Shown: piece by piece, positions 1 to 5,199 of the stretch | Layout: each line of letters starts with the position of its first letter | Position numbering within the stretch: position 1 is the stretch's first letter | Assembly (NCBI GenBank): GCA_007132315.1 | Contig: SLOW01000064.1 | Span: 1 to 5,199, forward strand | Source: Opitutales bacterium | Lineage (GTDB): Bacteria; Verrucomicrobiota; Verrucomicrobiia; Opitutales; T3Sed10-336 | DNA length: 5,199 nt | Direction of reading: 5' to 3' | Program-made: the position numbers and the translations under genes | Notes under the pieces: model-generated | What the model was told of the DNA's origin: nothing | Databases searched by the model: none | Seen by the model: only the letters and a program-made list of their open reading frames with translations

Positions 1-204
1 CCCGGGACTCCACCGGCGCAGGAGGCTCGGGCGGTGGGAGTAGTATTCGAACAGGAAGTCGTACACCGGGTGTTTCTCGCCCCGCGACGTCCGCACCCGG
101 CGTGCGGTCACCCAGGGTTCGACGCGCCGTTCGTGGGCGGCGACCTGCGCCTTCCACGCGGAAGGGGAGAGTCGGTTGATGTTGCGTGTGCTTGCGGCCT
201 GCAT
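1..204 (-). CDS. Probable 3-methyladenine DNA glycosylase, N-terminal part
   Basis: The minus strand reads 68 uninterrupted codons from ATG (204-202) to the left edge, so only the N-terminus is present. The second half carries RGEKHPVYDFLFEYYSHRP (residues 41-59) followed by LLRRWSPG at the edge. From memory, the pattern KHPVxDFLFxYYxxRPxxLRRWxPG is characteristic of a bacterial family annotated as 3-methyladenine DNA glycosylase, which would remove alkylated bases in base-excision repair. The catalytic region lies outside the window, so activity cannot be judged. The gene is divergent from the S4/RNase H operon. No good Shine-Dalgarno sequence precedes the ATG. The frame stays open for some codons upstream, so a longer N-terminus is possible, though the ATG gives a sensible start. 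Family assignment is fairly secure; biochemical function is inferred from the family name. Confidence 0.7.
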   Translation of the reverse strand, partial: MQAASTRNINRLSPSAWKAQVAAHERRVEPWVTARRVRTSRGEKHPVYDFLFEYYSHRPSLLRRWSPG

Positions 205-244
205 GGAAAACGGTGTTTGCGCTTTTCCCGGGCGAGGAAATCGG

Positions 245-276
245 ATAATGTCCGCGATGGAAAACAAATTTGTCAA
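245..276 (-). promoter_or_regulatory. Weak candidate promoter for the glycosylase gene
   Basis: On the minus strand a perfect TTGACA (276-271) is followed after 20 nt by CATTAT (250-245), which matches four of six bases of TATAAT. The -10 element would end about 40 nt before the glycosylase ATG. The spacing is longer than the usual 16-18 nt, which weakens the call. The same A/T-rich patch read on the plus strand gives GATAAT (244-249), a possible -10 for the divergent S4/RNase H operon, but only a poor -35 (TTGCGC, 217-222) precedes it. This is inference from motif matching only. Confidence 0.2.
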
Positions 277-327
277 AGGCGCCCCGCGCACCGGGGATGC
301 GATTCCAGCAGGCGTTGATTTTTTGGT

Positions 328-723
328 TTGAGCGAGTCGGACACAGAAAAGGTAAGAATAGACAAGTGGTTGTGGGCCGTGCGGTTGTTCAAGACCCGCT
401 CGCTCGCCGCGACCGCTTGCCAGGGGGGCTGTATAACGGTACGCGGCCGGCGGGTGAAGCCGTCGCGTTCGGTGGCGGCCGGCGAGGAAATCTGCCTGCG
501 GGAACCGGGACTGACCCGGACCGTTCGCGTGCTGGCGGTGACGGAGAAACGGGTCGGCGCTCCCCGGGTGGCCGAATATCTGGAGGATCGCACGCCGGCG
601 GAGGAGTACGCGCGCCGGAAGGAGGAGGCCTCCCGGATGAAACCGTTTGTCCGCGGCCGGGGAATGGGGCGCCCCACCAAACGCGAGAGGCGGATCCTCG
701 ACGCGCTTCGGGAAATGGAATGA
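328..723 (+). CDS. hslR: Hsp15-like S4-domain RNA-binding protein
   Basis: This 131-residue basic protein closely resembles E. coli Hsp15 (HslR, about 133 residues) in length and layout. The S4 RNA-binding fold covers roughly residues 9-65, with the hallmark RIDKWLW (10-16), the FKTR segment (21-24) and RRVKPSRSV (41-49). A charged helical tail (91-131) contains GRPTKRERR (114-122), like the PDKKERR tail of Hsp15. In E. coli, Hsp15 binds 50S subunits that carry stalled nascent chain-tRNA and helps recycle them; that role is transferred here by homology. The start must be TTG at 328: an in-frame TGA lies at 316-318 and no ATG or GTG occurs before the conserved S4 motif. The Shine-Dalgarno signal is weak (AGCAGG about 15 nt upstream). 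The stop overlaps the RNase HIII start in an ATGA arrangement, so the genes are probably cotranscribed and translationally coupled. The gene symbol is by homology. Confidence 0.85.
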   Translation: MSESDTEKVRIDKWLWAVRLFKTRSLAATACQGGCITVRGRRVKPSRSVAAGEEICLREPGLTRTVRVLAVTEKRVGAPRVAEYLEDRTPAEEYARRKEEASRMKPFVRGRGMGRPTKRERRILDALREME

Positions 724-1724
724 AGAAAAAGAAGACTGAAGATAACGGGAAACCGCCTCCCAAGGCGCTCTATACCACCAAACTCGACGACCAAAGCCTC
801 GAACGGTTGGGCGCAATTTGCGCGGGCAAGGACTGGGAGCGGTTCGACGTCGATTACGCCCGCTTCGCCTACCGGGGACCCCGGGTCAACGTCGTCGGAT
901 ACAACAGCGGCAAGGTCGTGATCCAGGGGAAGGGCACCGAGGAATTCGTGGTCGATGTGCTGGAGCCGGAAGTCACCGGCGAGGCACGGTACGGGTACGA
1001 CGAGGTGTATCACCCGGAATGGTTCGAATCCCACGCCGGTCTCGACGAGAGCGGAAAGGGCGATTTTTTCGGGCCGATCGTCTGCGCCACCGTCGTGGCC
1101 GACAAAGCCGCCGTGCAGGCCTGGTTGCAGGCGGGGATTCGCGATAGCAAGAAGGTGACCGACGCCGGGATCATCAAACTGGACAAGCTGATCCGGGAAA
1201 CGCCCAACGTGGTGGCGGAAACAGTGTTCTGCGGCATGGCGAAATACAACGCCCTGATGGCGAAGCCCGGGTCCAACGTCAACCGCCTCATGGCCTGGCA
1301 GCACGCCAAAGCGTTGGAAAACGCCTTGAAGAAGAAGCCGGTAACCTGGGGGCTCCTGGACCAGTTCAGCAAACAGCCGCTGGTGCAGCGGTATTTCAAG
1401 GACAGTGATTTCGACCTGCAAATGCGCACCCGGGCCGAATCCGATCCGGTGGTGGCGGCCGCGTCGGTGATCGCCCGGGCGGAATACGTGCGCCGGATGG
1501 ATCGGCTTTCCAAGCGTTTTGGCGAGAAGCTGAAAAAGGGCGCCAGCGCCGGTGTGAAAGAGCAGGCCCGCGAACTGGTGCGGAAGCTGGGGGCGCCGGC
1601 TTTGGCCGAGTTCGCCAAATTGCACTTCCGCACCGCTCGCGAAGTGGTCGAGGCTGAAGGCGTGGCGGATCAGATCGAACTCCCGCCGCTGAAGCCCGTG
1701 TACAACCGGACCGCGACGCGTTGA
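720..1724 (+). CDS. rnhC: Ribonuclease HIII
   Basis: The 334-residue product hydrolyses the RNA strand of RNA/DNA hybrids, a role tied to R-loop and primer removal. An N-terminal region (about 15-85) containing YNSGKVVIQGKG fits the TBP-like substrate-binding domain that distinguishes RNase HIII from HII. The catalytic domain follows. D109 and E110 lie in LDESGKGDFFGP, D142 in RDSKKV, D214 in GLLDQF and E240 in RAESDPVVAAASVIAR. This gives the D-E-D-E set (109, 110, 214, 240) expected for type HIII rather than the DEDD of HII. The C-terminal KGASAGVKEQA and KLHFRT segments are also typical of HIII. The ATG at 720 overlaps the stop of the S4 gene and has GGGA (710-713) six bases upstream. The frame is open as far back as 270, but the S4 gene occupies that stretch and the family N-terminus fits the ATG at 720. 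RNase HII follows after 6 nt. Confidence 0.95.
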   Translation: MKKKKTEDNGKPPPKALYTTKLDDQSLERLGAICAGKDWERFDVDYARFAYRGPRVNVVGYNSGKVVIQGKGTEEFVVDVLEPEVTGEARYGYDEVYHPEWFESHAGLDESGKGDFFGPIVCATVVADKAAVQAWLQAGIRDSKKVTDAGIIKLDKLIRETPNVVAETVFCGMAKYNALMAKPGSNVNRLMAWQHAKALENALKKKPVTWGLLDQFSKQPLVQRYFKDSDFDLQMRTRAESDPVVAAASVIARAEYVRRMDRLSKRFGEKLKKGASAGVKEQARELVRKLGAPALAEFAKLHFRTAREVVEAEGVADQIELPPLKPVYNRTATR

Positions 1725-1730
1725 CCGGCC

Positions 1731-2456
1731 ATGACGGAAGGCCGGGATCGTCCTCTAGCCGCGTTCGACCTCGGACAACCGGGGGAATGGGATTTCCTGG
1801 CCGGCGTGGATGAAGCGGGGCGCGGAGCGCTCGCGGGCCCGGTCGTCGCGGCGGCGGTCTTTATGCGGCGGGATTTTTACACCAGCCCCGCCGGACGCGA
1901 CCTGGCCGCGATCGTGAACGACTCGAAGAAACTCACGGCCGACGTGCGCGGCGAGATCCGCGAGCGTTTGCGGAGCCATTCGCCGGAGGCGGGTTTGTGC
2001 TTCGCCGTCGGCAGCGGTTCGGTGGCCGAGATCGCGGATCTGAATATCATCGGAGCCACGCGCCTGGCGATGCAACGGGCCCTGGATGCCGCACTGAACG
2101 CCCCGGGTCTGTCCCGGGACGCGCTTTTCCGCGACGAGGAGGACGATCTGTTTGCCACCGCGCAATCGAAGGGACCGTCCGTTCGTCTGCTGATCGACGG
2201 CCTGCCTTTGAAGCGTTTTCCGTATCCCCACCGGGGCGTGGTCCGGGGGGACGGCAAGTCGCTGGCCATCGCCACGGCGTCCGTCCTCGCCAAAGTGACC
2301 CGCGATCGCCTCATGACCGAACTGGATATGCGCTACCCGGTGTTCGGGCTCGCCCGGCACAAGGGATACGGCACGTCGCGGCATCGCGAGGCACTGCGCC
2401 TGCACGGTGCCTGTCCGGAGCACCGGCCCTTTTTCCTGCGCAAGCTGAACCTGTAA
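1731..2456 (+). CDS. rnhB: Ribonuclease HII
   Basis: The 241-residue enzyme cleaves RNA in RNA/DNA hybrids. In this family it also incises 5' to single ribonucleotides in duplex DNA, starting ribonucleotide excision repair. The full catalytic set is visible: D27 and E28 in GVDEAGRGALAGPVV, D64 in NDSKKL, D156 in LLIDG and D174 in RGDGKSLAIATASVLAKVTRD. The C-terminal HKGYGTSRHREAL (210-222) and GACPEHRPFF (226-235) are standard for the family, and GRG (30-32) is the motif linked to recognition of the RNA-DNA junction. Between LAMQRAL and the third catalytic Asp lies an acidic segment (about 121-150, including RDEEDD) longer than in E. coli RNase HII. The ATG is 6 nt after the RNase HIII stop with no clear Shine-Dalgarno sequence, so coupled translation is likely. 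The paralogous neighbour is a different RNase H type, so the pair is not a recent duplicate. Confidence 0.96.
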   Translation: MTEGRDRPLAAFDLGQPGEWDFLAGVDEAGRGALAGPVVAAAVFMRRDFYTSPAGRDLAAIVNDSKKLTADVRGEIRERLRSHSPEAGLCFAVGSGSVAEIADLNIIGATRLAMQRALDAALNAPGLSRDALFRDEEDDLFATAQSKGPSVRLLIDGLPLKRFPYPHRGVVRGDGKSLAIATASVLAKVTRDRLMTELDMRYPVFGLARHKGYGTSRHREALRLHGACPEHRPFFLRKLNL

Positions 2457-2596
2457 GCCGGGAATCACCCGTCGCAGAATGGTTCCGAAATCAAGTTGAT
2501 GAAACGGCATGCGGCGAACGACGCTTCCCGGTGGAGCGGGCCTGATCCCGCAGCGCCGAATCCACTTGATCGGTCGAGACAAGTGCGTTCATCGGG

Positions 2597-4954
2597 TCAA
2601 TCCAATTCCAGCCAGGAGGCGAGGTCGGAATCGTCGATGATGAGTGTGCCGGCTTCGAGGTCCGGCGCGAGGAGACCGCGATACGCCGGGTCGGCGAAGC
2701 GTCGGCACAGGAGCAGCACGCGGGTTCGTTGACCGGGAGCCCGTACAAGGCGCCCGAGGGCCTGATTCACTTTCTGCATGCCGGGAATTTGGTACACCCG
2801 GTGGAACCGCTCGTCGCGGGACTCGACGGCGGATCCCGTCTCCATGCGTGCGTTCTGGACCGGATTGACTTCCGGCAAAGCGGGGCCGGCGACGACGGCG
2901 TAATCGATTCGGCCGCCGAGCAGGTCGATGCTCTCGGCGTAACTGCTGCCCAGAATCAGGAACAGAACGTCGCACAGGAGCAGCGATTCCTCGATGAACG
3001 CGGTTTGTTCTTCCAGGCCCTGCCGTTGCTCTTGAACGGCGACCCGCAGCCCGGGGAAATGTTCGGCGAGCGTTTGCTGGACGCCGCGGGCGAACCGGTA
3101 CGAAGGGAAGAAGACCACCGCCGGCCGGGCGCTGTGCTCGCAGATTCGCGCGATGGTTCCGGCCATGCCCTCCATGTGCCGTTCGCGCTGCCGGTAGCGG
3201 GTGTCGGGCCGGAGGTCGATGGCGATGTTGTACGCGCCTTCACGCCACGGGGCGGCGGCCGTGATTTGGACCGCGCGCTCGGGCTCGTGGTCGAGCCCGC
3301 ATTGTTTTAGAAACGCGGTTTCCGGGCCGAACGTGGCCGAGGCGAGAATGGCCGTGCGGTAGGCGCGCAGGGTCTTCGCCAAGGGAACGGAGGCGTCGAG
3401 GCACGATCCGGCGAGTACGCCGCTTTTCGGTACCCAGAGCAGTTTGTCGATCTCGACTTCTTCCAGAAAGCGGTGCAAAGCGATCACGGCGTCGAGATGG
3501 CGCAGGGTTTCGGGCGCCAGGCCGGCGTAATCCGGCGGTGTGGCTTGCAGGTGTTCGACTACGTTGCGAGTGGTTGCGGCCAGGTGTTCTTCATCGGCAG
3601 GGGCACACCGGTCGCACGGCCGAAGGGCGGCAATAAAATCGAGGAAATCTTCCCAGCTTCGGCGCAGGCCGGAAGACGCGTCCTGGAAGGTGAAGTCGGT
3701 CAACACATCGCGCGCTTCGGCCGTTCCGAAACGAACCGAATGGTTGTCGGCCACGCGGGCCGGCAGGTTGTGCGCCTCGTCCACGATCAACAGCGTCTGG
3801 GCCGGATCGAAGCCGGGTCGCTCGTGGAAGAACGAGCGGTTGGCCGGCGAAAAGACGTAATTGTAATCGCCGATCCAGATGTCGGCGGCCGGCAGGGTGG
3901 CGCGGGTGATTTCGTAGGGACAAATCCCGCTTTCCCGTCCGGCCGCACGCACGGTATCGAGGTCGAACTCGGTCCGCTCGATGAGTCCGCCGGCGCGCAG
4001 GGCGCTTTTTTCCCAGCGTTCTTCCAGGTCCTCCAGGAACGGGCACGTTTCCCGGAAACAGTGGAATACCGTGTTGATGCAGTGGTCGCGCTTGTTGCGC
4101 ACCTGCACGCGCGACACCGGCGTATCCTCGGCCAGCATGGACCGGAGTTCGCGATGGACTTGCAATTGTCCGGTGGCTTTGCCGGTGAGGTAGAGGATCC
4201 GGGTTACGCGACCGTCCTTGAGTTCGTTGAGCGCCCGTTCGAGGAGGTACGCGGTCTTTCCGAATCCGGTGGGGGCCTCAAAGAGGATGACCGGATACTT
4301 CGCCACCGCCCGCTCGAGTTCCCCGGATATCGTGTCCTGCCCGGGCCGGGGGGTTTCGAAGGGAGAGCGGATCCGGCAATCCCGCAGGCGTCGGAGGTGA
4401 TCGCCGCGTTGTTGCAGGAATTCCACCAGGCGTTCGACCTGGTCGCGGAAAGCCGCGTCGTCTTCGGTGTCCAGACGCACGCATTGGGTGAGTCCGGTGT
4501 TGATTTCCAGGAACAGCAGTTCCGCTTCCGGCGTATCGGAAGGGGTTCCCTCCGGCGCGCTGAAGGGATACAGAGCCCGGTAGGCCGCGATTTGACGAAA
4601 GTAGGCCGGATAATGACGTCGCAGTTCGGGCTCCGATACGGGAAGGGAATCCGAGACGGTTTTGACTTCGCGCAGCAGCACGTGATCCCCGCGAATCAAC
4701 ACCTGGTCGGCGCGCCCTTGGAGTTCGATTGTCCAGCCCCGGCATGGCCAGCGGCCCGAGATCGGGATCTCGAACCGGCACTCTCCGGACTCCTGTTCCG
4801 AGCGCCGCCGCAGCTCCCCGTGCCAGGCCGTGCCGACCTGCGCCCGCCACAGGCCGCCGGCCCGGCTTTGACGGGCCGTCTCGGGCGCGTTGCTGAAGGC
4901 GGCGAATTCCCCCACCGAAAGCGACACGGTCTTCTTGTCGAACGCGATCTTCAT
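2597..4954 (-). CDS. PD-(D/E)XK nuclease / XPD-DinG-type iron-sulfur DNA helicase fusion
   Basis: This 785-residue, two-part protein probably unwinds and trims DNA during repair. Residues 41-125 hold a RecB/Cas4-like nuclease core: H45 in GTAWH, D83 in GRAD, E96-x-K98 in REVK, and Q121xxxY125. The superfamily 2 helicase follows. Walker A is EAPTGFGKT (226-234), with a motif Ia-like YLTGKATGQ (255-263). Four cysteines (C292, C299, C304, C345) are placed like the 4Fe-4S ligands of XPD/DinG helicases and are followed by GDYNYVFSP (362-370). The Walker B/DEAH box is 391-395, SATF 539-542, VVFFPSY 613-619, an unusual motif V GSSYAESIDLLGG (669-681) and motif VI QALGRLVR (731-738). No cysteine cluster is evident in the nuclease part, unlike Cas4 or AddB. 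The ATG at 4954 is chosen because MKIAFDKKTV opens the conserved region; the frame extends to 5071 only through intergenic repeat DNA. It converges on the RNase H operon. COG1199-like proteins with this fusion are known; substrate and polarity here are inferred. Confidence 0.9.
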   Translation of the reverse strand: MKIAFDKKTVSLSVGEFAAFSNAPETARQSRAGGLWRAQVGTAWHGELRRRSEQESGECRFEIPISGRWPCRGWTIELQGRADQVLIRGDHVLLREVKTVSDSLPVSEPELRRHYPAYFRQIAAYRALYPFSAPEGTPSDTPEAELLFLEINTGLTQCVRLDTEDDAAFRDQVERLVEFLQQRGDHLRRLRDCRIRSPFETPRPGQDTISGELERAVAKYPVILFEAPTGFGKTAYLLERALNELKDGRVTRILYLTGKATGQLQVHRELRSMLAEDTPVSRVQVRNKRDHCINTVFHCFRETCPFLEDLEERWEKSALRAGGLIERTEFDLDTVRAAGRESGICPYEITRATLPAADIWIGDYNYVFSPANRSFFHERPGFDPAQTLLIVDEAHNLPARVADNHSVRFGTAEARDVLTDFTFQDASSGLRRSWEDFLDFIAALRPCDRCAPADEEHLAATTRNVVEHLQATPPDYAGLAPETLRHLDAVIALHRFLEEVEIDKLLWVPKSGVLAGSCLDASVPLAKTLRAYRTAILASATFGPETAFLKQCGLDHEPERAVQITAAAPWREGAYNIAIDLRPDTRYRQRERHMEGMAGTIARICEHSARPAVVFFPSYRFARGVQQTLAEHFPGLRVAVQEQRQGLEEQTAFIEESLLLCDVLFLILGSSYAESIDLLGGRIDYAVVAGPALPEVNPVQNARMETGSAVESRDERFHRVYQIPGMQKVNQALGRLVRAPGQRTRVLLLCRRFADPAYRGLLAPDLEAGTLIIDDSDLASWLELD

Positions 4955-4969
4955 GCGGAATGGATCAAT

Positions 4970-4985
4970 CTGTGACCGAACACAG
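4970..4985. promoter_or_regulatory. Operator-like 16-bp dyad upstream of the helicase gene
   Basis: CTGTGACCGAACACAG is a perfect inverted repeat with 5-bp arms (CTGTG / CACAG) and a 6-nt centre. It lies 15 nt upstream of the nuclease-helicase ATG. It fits CTGT-N8-ACAG, the core of the E. coli LexA box, and contains one GAACA half-site (4978-4982). DinG-family helicases are SOS-regulated in E. coli, so the context fits a damage-responsive operator. However, LexA motifs differ between phyla, and a reported Verrucomicrobia motif, as I recall it (TGTTC-N4-GAACA), is matched on one half only. No convincing -10/-35 pair was found around it. It could equally be the site of another dimeric repressor, or chance. 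Confidence 0.3.
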
Positions 4986-5033
4986 GTGAATCCTTGAAGC
5001 CCGAGATGGCAAGCCGGCAGACCGATTCCCCCT

Positions 5034-5075
5034 GGGACCGCGGGCGTCCCCGCCCGCACCGGCGGGGGCACGTCC
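5034..5075. repeat. GC-rich imperfect palindrome cluster (REP-like) in the intergenic gap
   Basis: Two overlapping hairpins are visible. GCGGGCG (5040-5046) pairs perfectly with CGCCCGC (5051-5057) around a TCCC loop. Alternatively, CCCCGCC (5048-5054) pairs with GGCGGGG (5061-5067) around a 6-nt loop. They share bases and cannot form together. The cluster lies between two minus-strand genes, downstream of the esterase stop. No T-tract follows on the minus strand, so it is not a canonical intrinsic terminator. Short GC-rich palindromes of this style are often dispersed REP-type repeats, or they protect mRNA 3' ends. Only one copy is present here, so a repeat family cannot be shown. Confidence 0.45.
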
Positions 5076-5094
5076 TCAAAGACCGCCGCTCTCG

Positions 5095-5199
5095 TCAGTC
5101 CCGCACCAGCGAAGCCAGATACGTCCAGACGTTTTCGGCGATCACGCGGTGGCCGCGTTCGTTGGGATGGATGAGGTCGTCCAGATTGTAGTCGGGATC
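5095..5199 (-). CDS. SGNH/GDSL-family hydrolase (TesA-like esterase), C-terminal part
   Basis: The minus strand is open from the right edge for 34 codons to a TGA (5097-5095), so only the C-terminus is present. It reads DLIHPNERGHRVIAENVW then TYLASLVRD. The D-x-x-H-P segment is block V of SGNH hydrolases, supplying the catalytic Asp and His, and HPNExGHRxIAENVW is characteristic of the arylesterase / lysophospholipase L1 (TesA-like) subgroup. The nucleophilic Ser, the oxyanion Gly and Asn and any signal peptide lie outside the window, so substrate and location are unknown. The next gene on this strand, the nuclease-helicase, starts about 140 nt downstream after a palindromic gap, so cotranscription is uncertain. 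Confidence 0.75.
   Translation of the reverse strand, partial: DPDYNLDDLIHPNERGHRVIAENVWTYLASLVRD

Noticed and set aside
282..296. CCCCG-CGCAC-CGGGG hairpin upstream of the S4 gene
   Set aside because: A short 5-bp stem in GC-rich DNA that neither sequesters the start codon nor precedes a T-tract suitably placed for attenuation. The six-T run at 319-324 is 22 nt away.
270..719. An N-terminal extension of RNase HIII by 150 residues from an ATG at 270
   Set aside because: This stretch encodes the Hsp15-like protein in another frame, and the normal HIII N-terminal domain begins after the ATG at 720.
273..1625. A 450-codon open frame on the minus strand across the S4 and RNase HIII genes
   Set aside because: It is antisense to two proteins with clear catalytic and binding motifs. 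Its translation is rich in Arg, Gly, Pro and His with no recognisable domain, as expected for a shadow frame in high-GC DNA.
2536..2551. GCGGG-CCTGAT-CCCGC as a terminator in the convergent gap
   Set aside because: The stem is only 5 bp and no T-tract follows on either strand. Rho-dependent or unseen termination is more likely.
2490..2570. Inverted pair ATCAAGT (2490-2496) and ACTTGAT (2564-2570) in the convergent gap
   Set aside because: The arms are 7 bp and 67 nt apart with poorly matching flanks, within chance expectation and without a mobile-element context.
3473..4975. A 500-codon open frame on the plus strand opposite the helicase
   Set aside because: The minus strand encodes a motif-complete nuclease-helicase here. 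The plus-strand product is low-complexity and Gly/Arg-rich with no family resemblance, so it is a codon-bias shadow.
4955..5071. A 39-residue N-terminal extension of the helicase from an ATG at 5071
   Set aside because: It would translate the palindromic repeat and the dyad, and its Pro/Gly-rich sequence does not resemble the family. MKIAFDKKTV from 4954 is the natural start.

Overview
The window is high-GC bacterial DNA, almost wholly coding. Its genes look most like those of Verrucomicrobiota, probably class Opitutae. That placement is an inference from protein style and gene combination: RNase HIII together with RNase HII, a nuclease-helicase of this type, and weak Shine-Dalgarno usage. 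It was not checked by any search. Most of the genes act on nucleic acids.

Layout: (1) 1-204, minus strand: the N-terminal 68 codons of a probable 3-methyladenine DNA glycosylase, running off the left edge. (2) 205-327: a short divergent intergenic region with weak promoter-like elements. (3) 328-2456, plus strand: a tight three-gene operon encoding an Hsp15-like S4-domain RNA-binding protein (TTG start), RNase HIII (ATGA overlap with the previous gene) and RNase HII (6-nt gap). (4) 2457-2596: a convergent gap with no convincing terminator. (5) 2597-4954, minus strand: a 785-residue fusion of a RecB/Cas4-like PD-(D/E)XK nuclease and an XPD/DinG-type iron-sulfur helicase. (6) 4955-5094: a gap holding an operator-like dyad next to the helicase start and a GC-rich hairpin cluster. 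(7) 5095-5199, minus strand: the C-terminal 34 codons of an SGNH/GDSL (TesA-like) hydrolase, running off the right edge.

How the genes may work together: the two RNases H cover complementary substrates. HIII acts on RNA/DNA hybrids, and HII also incises at single misincorporated ribonucleotides. The S4 protein belongs to a family that rescues stalled 50S subunits. The helicase-nuclease and the glycosylase are DNA repair enzymes. The esterase fragment appears unrelated.

No defence island, mobile element, CRISPR array or RNA gene was seen. The points most worth a second look are the linked rnhC-rnhB pair, the domain architecture of the nuclease-helicase, and a 16-bp dyad (CTGT-N8-ACAG) just upstream of the helicase start. 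That dyad matches the E. coli SOS-box core, although it may not be what LexA of this lineage recognises.
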